Shown piece after piece: positions 33,216-41,073 of a stretch of DNA of 64,000 nucleotides. The notes beneath the pieces are model-generated. The model saw only the letters and a program-made list of their open reading frames with translations, was not told where the DNA came from and searched no databases. Positions within the stretch are counted from its first letter, which is position 1, and each line of letters begins with the position of its first letter. The DNA comes from Bradyrhizobium sp. CCBAU 53338 (GTDB lineage: Bacteria > Pseudomonadota > Alphaproteobacteria > Rhizobiales > Xanthobacteraceae). The stretch spans positions 5,208,001 to 5,272,000 of the forward strand of contig NZ_CP030048.1 in assembly GCF_015291665.1 (NCBI RefSeq). Reading direction: 5' to 3'. Made by a program: the position numbers and the translations under genes.

Positions 33216-33614
33216 ATGCCGCATTTCACGATCGAATATTCGGCCAATCTCGATGGCCGCCTCGACATCGGCACTGTGTGCGAGGTGGTGCGGAAAGCGG
33301 CGGTCGAGACCGGCATCTTCCCGCTCGGCGGCATCCGCGTGCGCGCTATCAGGTGCGAGCACTACGCGATCGCCGATGCGCGCAACGATTACGGTTTCCT
33401 CGACATGGTGCTACGCATCGGCGAGGGCCGCGACCTTCCGACGCGCCAGAAGGCCGGTGAGCATGTCTTTCAGGCGCTCTCAAAACACCTCGATCCCGTC
33501 TTCGCTGGCAGCAAGTTCGCTTTGTCATTCGATATGCAGATCAACGACAAGGACACCAGCTGGAAGCGCAACAACATCCACGACGCATTGAAAGTGGTCG
33601 CCGCCCATGGATAA
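33216..33614 (+). CDS. hpaF: 5-carboxymethyl-2-hydroxymuconate isomerase
   Basis: The 132-residue tautomerase-superfamily enzyme begins Met-Pro (MPHFTIEYSANLDG), and Pro becomes the catalytic N-terminal base after Met removal. Further family features are GIRVRAIRCEHYAIAD near residue 42 and FALSFDMQINDKDTSWKRNN near 105. It isomerises 5-carboxymethyl-2-hydroxymuconate in the homoprotocatechuate pathway. GGGAG precedes the ATG. Its last codons overlap the start of hpaE by 8 bases, so the two are translationally coupled. Confidence 0.93.
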   Translation: MPHFTIEYSANLDGRLDIGTVCEVVRKAAVETGIFPLGGIRVRAIRCEHYAIADARNDYGFLDMVLRIGEGRDLPTRQKAGEHVFQALSKHLDPVFAGSKFALSFDMQINDKDTSWKRNNIHDALKVVAAHG

Positions 33615-35145
33615 GCCCACACCCAAAACCGACGCCTTCCAGACCAACCGCGACCGCGTCGCGGCGCTGCTGAAGAAGCTGAACGTCGACGGCATCGGCC
33701 ATATGATCGACGGCAAGATCGTGCCGTCGATCTCGGGCCAGACCTTCGAGACCAAGTCTCCCGTCGATGGGGCAACACTCGCAAGCGTCGCGCGCGGCAA
33801 CGCCGAAGACATCGACGCGGCAGCGACAGCCGCTGCCCTCGCCTTCAAGTCCTGGCGCGACATGGGTCCGGCGATGCGGAAGAAGCTGCTGCATCGGGTG
33901 GCCGACGCGATCGAGGACAACGCCGAAGACATCGCCGTGCTCGAATGCATCGACACCGGCCAGGCCTATCGCTTCATGGCCAAGGCCGCGATCCGCGCCG
34001 CCGAGAACTTCCGCTTCTTCGCCGACAAATGCGCCGAGGCCCGCGACGGCCTCAATACGCCAAGCGACGAGCACTGGAACGTTTCCACCCGCGTGCCGAT
34101 CGGCCCCGTCGGCGTGATCACGCCGTGGAACACGCCGTTCATGCTGTCGACCTGGAAGATCGCGCCGGCGCTGGCCGCGGGCTGCACCGTCGTGCACAAG
34201 CCGGCCGAGTGGTCGCCGGTGACGGCCGCCATTCTGGCGAAGCTCGTCAAGGAAGCCGGCGTGCCCGACGGCGTGCTCAACACCGTCCATGGTTTTGGCG
34301 AAGAGGCTGGCAGGGCATTGACCGAGCATCCCGCCATCAAGGCGATCGGCTTCGTCGGCGAGAGCGCAACGGGCTCGGCCATCATGGTCCAGGGCGCGCC
34401 GACCCTGAAGCGCGTGCATTTCGAGCTCGGCGGCAAGAATCCCGTCATCGTGTTCGACGACGCCGATCTCGAACGCGCGCTCGATGCCGTCGTGTTCATG
34501 ATCTACTCGCTCAACGGCGAGCGCTGCACCTCGTCGAGCCGCCTGTTGATCCAGCAGAGCATCGCCGAGAAGTTCGTCGAGAAGCTGACCGCGCGCGTGA
34601 AGGCGCTGAAGGTCGGTCACCCGCTCGATCCCGCCACCGAGATCGGGCCGCTGATTCACGAGCGGCATCTGGCGAAGGTATGCTCCTATTTCGACGTCGC
34701 GCGGCAGGACGGCGCGACCATCGCGGTCGGCGGCAAGGCCTATGACGGCCCGGGTGGCGGACATTACGTCGAGCCGACGCTGGTGACGGGCGCGAGCGGC
34801 AAGATGCGCGTTGCGCAGGAGGAGGTGTTCGGCCCCTTCCTCACCGTGCTGCCGTTCAAGGACGAGGCCGACGCGATCGAGATCGCCAACGACATCCGCT
34901 ACGGCCTGACCGGCTATGTCTGGACCAACGACGTCGGCCGCGCCTTGCGGGTTGCCGACGCGTTGGAGGCCGGCATGATCTGGCTGAACTCCGAAAACGT
35001 CCGCCATCTGCCGACGCCGTTCGGCGGCATGAAGGCCTCGGGCATCGGCCGCGACGGCGGCGACTACTCGTTCGACTTCTACATGGAAACCAAGCACGTC
35101 TCGCTGGCGCGGGGCACGCACAAGATCCAGAAACTGGGACTCTGA
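33607..35145 (+). CDS. hpaE: 5-carboxymethyl-2-hydroxymuconate semialdehyde dehydrogenase
   Basis: The 512-residue NAD-dependent aldehyde dehydrogenase carries TPWNTPFMLSTWKIAPALAA near residue 175, catalytic Glu in FELGGKNPVIVFDD near 273, catalytic Cys in NGERCTSSSRLL near 306 and QEEVFGPFLTVLPF near 405. It oxidises the ring-cleavage product of homoprotocatechuate to the dicarboxylate. It overlaps hpaF and is followed by the dioxygenase hpaD after 27 bases, so the order is hydratase, isomerase, dehydrogenase, dioxygenase. The assignment within the large aldehyde dehydrogenase family rests partly on this operon context. Confidence 0.93.
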   Translation: MDKPTPKTDAFQTNRDRVAALLKKLNVDGIGHMIDGKIVPSISGQTFETKSPVDGATLASVARGNAEDIDAAATAAALAFKSWRDMGPAMRKKLLHRVADAIEDNAEDIAVLECIDTGQAYRFMAKAAIRAAENFRFFADKCAEARDGLNTPSDEHWNVSTRVPIGPVGVITPWNTPFMLSTWKIAPALAAGCTVVHKPAEWSPVTAAILAKLVKEAGVPDGVLNTVHGFGEEAGRALTEHPAIKAIGFVGESATGSAIMVQGAPTLKRVHFELGGKNPVIVFDDADLERALDAVVFMIYSLNGERCTSSSRLLIQQSIAEKFVEKLTARVKALKVGHPLDPATEIGPLIHERHLAKVCSYFDVARQDGATIAVGGKAYDGPGGGHYVEPTLVTGASGKMRVAQEEVFGPFLTVLPFKDEADAIEIANDIRYGLTGYVWTNDVGRALRVADALEAGMIWLNSENVRHLPTPFGGMKASGIGRDGGDYSFDFYMETKHVSLARGTHKIQKLGL

Positions 35146-35172
35146 CGCTCGCCATTCCCTGGGGAAACGCCA

Positions 35173-36156
35173 ATGCCGGTACCGCAACACACCTTCGAGC
35201 CGCCGTTCAACATCATCCGCTCCAGCCACGTCGTGCTCGACGTGACCGATCTGAAGTTGAGCCGCGAGTTCTACGAGACCACCGTCGGACTGCATGTCGA
35301 GGATGCCGACGACAATGTCGTGTACTTGCGCGCCGCCGAAGAGCACCAGCATCACTCGCTGGTGCTGCGCAAGGCGGCAGTGCCGGCCTGTAACAGGCTC
35401 GGCTTCAAGGTCGGCAATGACGGCGATCTCGACAAGGCCGCAAAGTTTCTCTCCGAGAATGGCCTTGGCTATGCGTTTGCCGATCAGCCCTTCCAGGGCC
35501 GGACGCTGCAATTCACCGACCCCTTCGGCTTCCAGATCGAGCTCTACGCTTCGATGGAGCGCCGACCGCATCTGCTCCGCCGCTATGATCTCTACCGGGG
35601 GTGCCACCCGCAGCGGCTCGACCATTTCAACGTCTTCGCGGCCGAAGTGCAGGACACCGTCGACTTCTATGCGCGGCTCGGCTTCCGCCTCACCGAGTAC
35701 GCCGAAGAGGACGGACCGAATGGCCGCATCGCGGCGGCCTGGATGCATCGCAAGGGCAACGTCCATGATTTCGCGATCACAAACGGCAAGGGCCCTCGCC
35801 TGCATCATTTCGCCTACTGGACGCCGACGGCGATGAACATCATCCATCTCTGCGACGTCATGGCCTCGCAGGGCTTTGTGAAGAACATCGAGCGCGGCCC
35901 CGGACGCCACGGCATCTCGAACGCGTTCTTCCTCTATGTCCGCGACCCCGATGGACATCGCCTCGAGCTCTACACCAGCGATTATTTCACGGGCGACCAC
36001 GACCATGAGCCGCTGCGCTGGTCGCTCCGCGATCCCCGCCGCCAGACGCTGTGGGGCGCGCCGGCGCCGCGCTCCTGGTTCGAGCAAGGCTCGCCCTTCA
36101 CGGGCCAGGCCGTGCGCGAGCCGAAGTTCGTGGCCGACGTGCTGGTGGCGGATTAA
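35173..36156 (+). CDS. hpaD: 3,4-dihydroxyphenylacetate 2,3-dioxygenase
   Basis: The 327-residue type I extradiol dioxygenase has two vicinal-oxygen-chelate modules. The probable metal triad is His151 (QRLDHFNVFAAEVQD), His212 (PRLHHFAYWTP) and Glu265 (DGHRLELYTSDYF). The C-terminal extension RWSLRDPRRQTLWGAPAPRS is typical of the homoprotocatechuate enzymes. It opens the aromatic ring at the 2,3 position. It sits in the middle of the hpa operon, 3 bases before hpaG. No 4-hydroxyphenylacetate monooxygenase (hpaBC) is in the window, so the substrate must be made elsewhere. Confidence 0.94.
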   Translation: MPVPQHTFEPPFNIIRSSHVVLDVTDLKLSREFYETTVGLHVEDADDNVVYLRAAEEHQHHSLVLRKAAVPACNRLGFKVGNDGDLDKAAKFLSENGLGYAFADQPFQGRTLQFTDPFGFQIELYASMERRPHLLRRYDLYRGCHPQRLDHFNVFAAEVQDTVDFYARLGFRLTEYAEEDGPNGRIAAAWMHRKGNVHDFAITNGKGPRLHHFAYWTPTAMNIIHLCDVMASQGFVKNIERGPGRHGISNAFFLYVRDPDGHRLELYTSDYFTGDHDHEPLRWSLRDPRRQTLWGAPAPRSWFEQGSPFTGQAVREPKFVADVLVAD

Positions 36157-36159
36157 GCC

Positions 36160-37029
36160 ATGAAGCTCCCTCGCCTCGCCACCTATTCCCTCAAGGGTGA
36201 AACCCGTTACGGCGCCGTCCTGGAGGGCGGCATCGTCGATCTCTCTGCGCGCCATGCCAAGGACTATCCGACATTGCGCGAGGTCATCGCCGCAGGGAAG
36301 CTCGTGAGCCTTGCCGAAGAAGCCGCCGGCCGCACGCCGGTTCACGCGCTCGGCGAGATCACATGGTTGCCGCCGGTGCCCGCGCCGGAAAAGATCATCT
36401 GCATCGGCGTCAACTATCCCGACCGCAATGCCGAATACAAGGACGGCCAGGACGCTCCGAAATATCCGAGCATGTTCATGCGCTCGCCCCGCTCCTTCGT
36501 CGGCCACGACACGCCGCTGGTGCGCCCGCGCGCATCCGCGCAGCTCGATTATGAAGGCGAGATCGTGCTGGTGATCGGCAAGCCCGGCCGGCACATCAAG
36601 GAGAGCGCCGCACTCGATCACATCGCAGCGCTGACGCTCTGCAACGAGGGCTCCGTGCGCGACTGGCTGCGCCACGCCAAGTTCAACGTCACTCAGGGCA
36701 AGAACTTCGATTCCAGCGGCAGTCTCGGGCCGTGGCTCGTGCCCTACACGAAGGAAGCGCAGATCGCCGACATCAGGCTCACGACGCATGTCAACGGTGA
36801 GCTCAGGCAGGACGACCGCACCAGCCGGCTGATGTTTCCGTTCCGCTACCTCATCAGCTATATCTCGACTTTCGCGACGCTCGTGCCCGGCGATGTCATC
36901 GTCACGGGCACGCCGACCGGCGCTGGGGCGCGGTTCGATCCGCCGCGCTATCTGAAACCCGGTGACGTCATCGAGGTCGCCGCCGAGGGCATCGGCACTT
37001 TGCGCAACGGCGTCGTCGACGAAGCCTGA
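36160..37029 (+). CDS. hpaG: FAH-family isomerase/decarboxylase, probable HpaG
   Basis: The 289-residue protein of the fumarylacetoacetate hydrolase family carries the metal site motif LDYEGEIVLVIGKPG near residue 126, PEKIICIGVNYPDRNAEY near 76, and VTGTPTGAGARFDPPRYLKPG near 247. In an hpa operon the expected function is conversion of 5-oxopent-3-ene-1,2,5-tricarboxylate to the heptenedioate used by hpaH (decarboxylation and isomerisation). Here it is a single FAH module, whereas some bacteria have a duplicated HpaG. A different FAH-type activity cannot be excluded from sequence. Confidence 0.85.
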   Translation: MKLPRLATYSLKGETRYGAVLEGGIVDLSARHAKDYPTLREVIAAGKLVSLAEEAAGRTPVHALGEITWLPPVPAPEKIICIGVNYPDRNAEYKDGQDAPKYPSMFMRSPRSFVGHDTPLVRPRASAQLDYEGEIVLVIGKPGRHIKESAALDHIAALTLCNEGSVRDWLRHAKFNVTQGKNFDSSGSLGPWLVPYTKEAQIADIRLTTHVNGELRQDDRTSRLMFPFRYLISYISTFATLVPGDVIVTGTPTGAGARFDPPRYLKPGDVIEVAAEGIGTLRNGVVDEA

Positions 37030-37055
37030 ACAACAACGCGAAATGGAATGATGCA

Positions 37056-38681
37056 ATGACCACCCTCACCGGCGGCGAAGCGATCGTAAGCGGGCTCGTC
37101 GCCCATGGCGTCGACACGGTGTTCGGCCTGCCCGGCGCGCAGGTCTACGGCCTGTTCGACGCCTTCCACCAGGCCCAGCTCAAGGTGATCGGCGCGCGGC
37201 ACGAGCAGGCCTGCGGCTACATGGCGTTCGGCTATGCGCGCGCGAGCGGCAGGCCCGGCGTGTTCAGCGTCGTGCCCGGCCCCGGCGTCCTCAATGCCAG
37301 CGCAGCGCTGCTCACCGCCTTCGGCTGCAACGAGCCGGTGCTGTGCGTCACCGGCCAGGTGCCGACGCAGTTTCTCGGCAAGGGCCGCGGCCATCTGCAC
37401 GAGATGCCGGACCAGCTCGCGACCTTGCGCACGTATGTGAAGTGGGCGGACCGCGTCGAGCATCCCGGCAATGCCCCGACGACCGTCGCGCGTGCCTTCC
37501 AGGAGATGACTTCAGGTCGACGCGGTCCCGCCTCGGTGGAGATGCCCTGGGATATCTTTACCCAGCGCGCGGACACGGCCGCTGCGCAGGTGCTGGAGCC
37601 ACTGCCTGCACCGCAGCCCGATCCAGACATGATCAAGCAGGCCGCCGCGCTGATCAAGGCCAGCAAGACGCCGATGATCTTCGTCGGCAGCGGAGCGATT
37701 GGAGCGCGTGACGAAATCCTCGAGCTCGCCGAGATGATCGACGCGCCCGTGGTCGCCTTCCGCAGCGGCCGCGGCATCGTCTCCAATGCCCATGAGCTCG
37801 GCCTCACCATGGCCGCCGCCTACAAGTTGTGGGCCAAGACCGACTTGATGATCGGCATCGGTACGCGACTGGAGCTGCCGACCATGTCGCGCTGGCCGTA
37901 TCGCCCCGACGGACTGAAAAGCATCCGCATCGACATCGATCCGGTCGAGATGAGGCGATTCATTTCTGACACGGCGATTGTCGCCGACGCCAAGGCAGCG
38001 ACTGCCGATCTCGCTGCTGCTGTGAGCAAGACCGGCTACAGCAAGACCGCCGGCCGCCGCGCCGCGATCCGCGAAGCCACCACGACGGCACAGCAGGAGA
38101 TCCAGCGCATCCAGCCGCAGATGGCGTATCTCAACATTTTGCGCGAGGTGCTGCCCGCGAACGCGATCGTCACCGACGAGCTGTCGCAGTTCGGCTTTGC
38201 CTCCTGGTACGGCTTTCCGATCTACGAGCCGCGCACCTTCATCACCTCGGGCTATCAGGGCACGCTCGGCTCCGGTTTCCCGACTGCGCTCGGTGCCAAG
38301 GTCGCCAATCCCGACAAGCCTGTCGTCGCGATCACCGGCGACGGTGGCTTCATGTTCGGCGTGCAGGAGCTCGCCACCGCCGTGCAGTTCAACATCGGCG
38401 TGGTGACGCTGGTGTTCAACAACAACGCCTATGGCAATGTCCGCCGTGACCAGCGCGAGCGCTTTGATGGCCGCGTGGTGGCCTCCGATCTGGTCAATCC
38501 TGATTTCGTCAAGCTCGCCGAGTCCTTCGGCGTTGCCTCTGCGCGCGTCACCGCTCCGGATCAGTTCAAGGCGGCGATGGAAAAGGCGCTCGCGCATGGA
38601 GGGCCGTATCTGATCTCGGTCGAGGTGACCCGGGATTCGGAAGTGAGCCCGTGGGCCTTCATTCACCCGCCGAAGCCGTAG
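37056..38681 (+). CDS. Thiamine diphosphate-dependent enzyme, acetolactate synthase-like
   Basis: The 541-residue protein has the three domains of acetolactate synthase-type ThDP enzymes. The cofactor-activating Glu is in IGARHEQACGYMAFGYARAS near residue 50, and the ThDP/Mg motif GDGGFMFGVQELATA ends in NNNAYGN near residues 427-458. No small regulatory subunit is adjacent. It follows hpaG by 26 bases with a GGAATGA ribosome binding site and appears to be the last gene of the hpa operon. It may decarboxylate a 2-keto acid feeding the pathway, such as 4-hydroxyphenylpyruvate, but this is inference; other ligations or decarboxylations are equally possible. Confidence 0.85.
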   Translation: MTTLTGGEAIVSGLVAHGVDTVFGLPGAQVYGLFDAFHQAQLKVIGARHEQACGYMAFGYARASGRPGVFSVVPGPGVLNASAALLTAFGCNEPVLCVTGQVPTQFLGKGRGHLHEMPDQLATLRTYVKWADRVEHPGNAPTTVARAFQEMTSGRRGPASVEMPWDIFTQRADTAAAQVLEPLPAPQPDPDMIKQAAALIKASKTPMIFVGSGAIGARDEILELAEMIDAPVVAFRSGRGIVSNAHELGLTMAAAYKLWAKTDLMIGIGTRLELPTMSRWPYRPDGLKSIRIDIDPVEMRRFISDTAIVADAKAATADLAAAVSKTGYSKTAGRRAAIREATTTAQQEIQRIQPQMAYLNILREVLPANAIVTDELSQFGFASWYGFPIYEPRTFITSGYQGTLGSGFPTALGAKVANPDKPVVAITGDGGFMFGVQELATAVQFNIGVVTLVFNNNAYGNVRRDQRERFDGRVVASDLVNPDFVKLAESFGVASARVTAPDQFKAAMEKALAHGGPYLISVEVTRDSEVSPWAFIHPPKP

Positions 38682-38684
38682 TTT

Positions 38685-38786
38685 TCGTCATTCCGGGGCG
38701 CGCAAGAGCGCGAACCCGGAATCTCGAGGTTCTCAGGTCCGCAATTGCGCACCATAGTTCGATGCTTCGCATCGTCCCGGAACGAC
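38685..38786. repeat. Palindromic intergenic repeat (TCATTCCGGGG type)
   Basis: The outer arms CGTCATTCCGGGGC and TCGTCCCGGAACGAC enclose GCGCAAGAGCGC, GAACCCGGAATC and GATGCTTCGCATCG sub-hairpins. It fills the gap between the convergent ThDP-enzyme and alkB genes and may terminate both. Confidence 0.65.
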
Positions 38787-38793
38787 CGCTCCT

Positions 38794-39453
38794 TCACCGC
38801 GTCCTTCGAAACGTCAGATTGATCCGCTTTCGCCCCAGCAGCGCATGCTCGCCGTCGGCGAGCGGCGCGACGCCGTGATAGGCGAGCCTGTTAGTTCCGC
38901 CCCAGACCACGACGTCGCCGTGGACGAGCCGGAAGCGGCGCGGCTTGTCGCTGCGTGCGAGACCACCGAAGAGGAAGGTCGCGGGCAGGCCGAGCGAGAC
39001 CGAGACGATCGGCGCGGAATAGTCCAGCTCGTCCTTGTCCTGATGCAGCGCCAATCGCGCGCCGGGCTCGTAGCGGTTGACCAGGCACGCATCGGGCGCG
39101 AAATCTTGGAAACCGCCCTGCTCCGCCGCGTGGCGCGCCAGATCGCGCAGCACCGGCGGCATCGCCGGCCATGGCGCACCGGTCTTGGGGTCGATCGGAT
39201 CATAGCGATAGCCGGTGTGACCGGTGATCCAGCCGCACTCGCCGCAGTTTGTCATGGCCACCGACATCAAATGACCGCCCGGCGTGGTCATGCGGCGAAA
39301 CGGCGACCGCGCGACGATGGCGCGCACCGATGCGATCAGCTCGCTCTCGATCGGCCTGACGAATCCACGCAGCAGCACGGCGCCATCGGCGATCTCCTCG
39401 CGCGGCGGCTGCGCTTCGGCGACGCTGTCGAACAAATCAGCCGTCAATCGCAC
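38794..39453 (-). CDS. alkB: DNA alkylation-repair dioxygenase AlkB
   Basis: The 219-residue Fe(II)/2-oxoglutarate dioxygenase matches AlkB. The substrate-lid region is MTNCGECGWITGHTGYRYDP near residue 67. The iron ligands are His and Asp in LALHQDKDELDYSAPIVSVS near 133, then His in LAYHGVAPLADGEH near 190, and the 2-oxoglutarate Arg is in KRINLTFRRTR. It removes methyl groups from 1-methyladenine and 3-methylcytosine. The start is GTG, 3 bases after the stop of a second 2-oxoglutarate oxygenase gene, so both are one transcript. No ada gene is adjacent. Confidence 0.95.
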   Translation of the reverse strand: MRLTADLFDSVAEAQPPREEIADGAVLLRGFVRPIESELIASVRAIVARSPFRRMTTPGGHLMSVAMTNCGECGWITGHTGYRYDPIDPKTGAPWPAMPPVLRDLARHAAEQGGFQDFAPDACLVNRYEPGARLALHQDKDELDYSAPIVSVSLGLPATFLFGGLARSDKPRRFRLVHGDVVVWGGTNRLAYHGVAPLADGEHALLGRKRINLTFRRTR

Positions 39454-39456
39454 TGC

Positions 39457-40200
39457 TCATTTGGCATCGTGAAAGATCACACCCAGCGTGTGGCGCTGGC
39501 CGGACCTGATCCGGCTGACGCCATGGCGCAGGTTAACGCGGTAAGTGCCGCGTGTCCCTTGCACCGGGCGGTGATGCACAGCGAAAGCGACAGCATCGCC
39601 CTGCATCAGCGGAACCACTTCGGCGCGGGACTGCATACGCGGGCGCTGCTCGGTCAGCACGAATTCACCGCCGGTGAAGTCGCGCCCAGGTTCGGACAGG
39701 AGGACCGCGACCTGGAGGGGGAACACGTGCTCGCCATAGAGATCCTGGTGCAGGCAGTTGAAGTCACCAACCTCATATTGCAGCAGCAGCGGCGTCGGCC
39801 GCGCCTGCCCTGCTTCGTGGCAGCGCTTGAGAAACGCCGCATGCCCTGCGGGATAGCGAATGTCGATCCCCATCGCCTCGTTCCAGCTGTTGGCGACGCC
39901 TTGCAGGTGCGCGTAGAGCGCCGGACGCGACTGCGCGATGATATCAGGCAGCGGATAGGAAAAGTATTTGTACTCGCCGCGGCCAAAACCGTGGCGGCCC
40001 ATGACGATGCGGCTGCGGAAGTGCGCGTCATCCGGGTAGAGGGCTGCAATGGCCTGGCACTGGCCCGGCGTGAGCAGGCCCTTCAGGACCGCGCAGCCCT
40101 GGGCGTCCAGCTCGGCGGTGATTTGAGGCCAGTCGAGGCTATCGACGTGGGAGGCAAGGTCGGTGGCGGGCGAGGCTGATTTTCGTGCGGTCATTGTCAT
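39457..40200 (-). CDS. 2-oxoglutarate/Fe(II) oxygenase co-transcribed with alkB
   Basis: The 247-residue protein has the prolyl-hydroxylase-like double-stranded beta-helix: HxD ligands in FNCLHQDLYGEHVFPLQV near residue 153, then GGEFVLTEQRPRMQSRA near 180, and a distal His/Arg region (YRVNLRHGVSRIRSGQRHTL near 222). The N-terminal part (DAQGCAVLKGLLTPGQCQAI) is the usual lid. The substrate may be a protein or a modified base; the operon with alkB suggests a repair or alkylation-stress role. AGGTGAT precedes the ATG at 40200; an open frame further upstream is repeat DNA. Confidence 0.85.
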   Translation of the reverse strand: MTMTARKSASPATDLASHVDSLDWPQITAELDAQGCAVLKGLLTPGQCQAIAALYPDDAHFRSRIVMGRHGFGRGEYKYFSYPLPDIIAQSRPALYAHLQGVANSWNEAMGIDIRYPAGHAAFLKRCHEAGQARPTPLLLQYEVGDFNCLHQDLYGEHVFPLQVAVLLSEPGRDFTGGEFVLTEQRPRMQSRAEVVPLMQGDAVAFAVHHRPVQGTRGTYRVNLRHGVSRIRSGQRHTLGVIFHDAK

Positions 40201-40260
40201 ACCAATCACCTTCGTAAAGCTCGCCCATCCGCCGCCACCCGATTTCCGACGACTATCCCC

Positions 40261-40376
40261 CGTCATTGCGAGCGAAGCGAAGCAATCGAGAAATCCTCCG
40301 CAGAACCAGTCTGGTTTGCTTCGTCGCAAGAGCGCAAGACTGCTTCGCAGTTCGTCGCGAGCTCCTCGCAATGACG
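40261..40376. repeat. Palindromic intergenic repeat (CGTCATTGCGAGCG type)
   Basis: The outer arms CGTCATTGCGAGCGAAGC and GCGAGCTCCTCGCAATGACG enclose AGCAATC and GTTTGCTTCGTCGC units. It fills the gap upstream of the 2-oxoglutarate oxygenase and after the DUF2848 gene. A shortened relative is at 60430-60511. Confidence 0.75.
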
Positions 40377-40386
40377 CGGAGAGAGA

Positions 40387-41073
40387 TCAGCCCCGCACCG
40401 GCAGCATCACCACATCGTAGCCGTGCTTGATCGTCCGCTTCAGCACGGGATCCTCAAGCTCGAAATCGAAGCGTTCCGCCGGGCGGATGCCGCCCTTGGC
40501 CGCGAAGGTGCCGCCGAACATGGCGCAACCGTCCGGGAATTTTCCGCCTTCGAAACCGCGCGCGATCAAATCAGCGACCGGCAGCATCGCGTCCAGCGTG
40601 CCCTCCTGGTAGAGCACGCGCTTGCCCTTGATCGTGGCGTAGGAGCGCAGGATCATCTTGTCCCAATGGCCGATGACGTCCTCGAGCTCCCACAGCGTGG
40701 AAGCGATCGGCTTGTCGCACATCTGCTTGGAGACCGTGACGCTGTAGGCCTCGACCTTGCGATCGGTGTGGTCGGAGCCGCAGCCGACGAAGATGCGGCC
40801 CTGCCAGCCGATCAGCACGAACTCGACCTCGCCGGAGGAGTCTCCGCCGGTGCATTCGATGCTGTCTTCCTGCGTCAGCCGCCGCGCCGCGCCGCGATAG
40901 TAGACCGGTGTCGAGGCCGGCGCGGCGATGCCCATCTCCTGCAGCTCGGCGATGTGCTTGTCGCGCGCGACGGGATCGCGGCCGGTCCAGCCAGCGATCA
41001 CCATGTGGTCGATCGCCAGTGTCAGCGGCGTGGTCGTATCCTGGGCGTCGACGGTGAAAGTCAGGTCAAACAC
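40387..41073 (-). CDS. DUF2848 family protein
   Basis: The 228-residue protein resembles DUF2848, a family of unknown function distantly like FAH-type enzymes: LTLAIDHMVIAGWTGRDPVA near residue 17, STPVYYRGAARRLTQ near 54, VEFVLIGWQGRIFVGCGSDH near 82, and FEGGKFPDGCAMFGGTFAAKG near 172. It starts with GTG overlapping the end of the amidase gene by 8 bases, so amidase and DUF2848 are translationally coupled and likely act on the same compound. The reaction is unknown. Confidence 0.8.
   Translation of the reverse strand: MFDLTFTVDAQDTTTPLTLAIDHMVIAGWTGRDPVARDKHIAELQEMGIAAPASTPVYYRGAARRLTQEDSIECTGGDSSGEVEFVLIGWQGRIFVGCGSDHTDRKVEAYSVTVSKQMCDKPIASTLWELEDVIGHWDKMILRSYATIKGKRVLYQEGTLDAMLPVADLIARGFEGGKFPDGCAMFGGTFAAKGGIRPAERFDFELEDPVLKRTIKHGYDVVMLPVRG

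Noticed and set aside
33541..37056. Open frame of more than 1100 codons on the minus strand across the hpa operon
   Set aside because: It lies opposite five clear enzymes. Its translation is a string of Arg, Gly, Asp and Ala without domains, the usual mirror of high third-position GC on the other strand.
39284..40420. Longer N-terminus for the 2-oxoglutarate oxygenase and frames inside the repeat at 40261-40376
   Set aside because: The extension translates repeat DNA; ATG 40200 has a ribosome binding site and the family's usual start.
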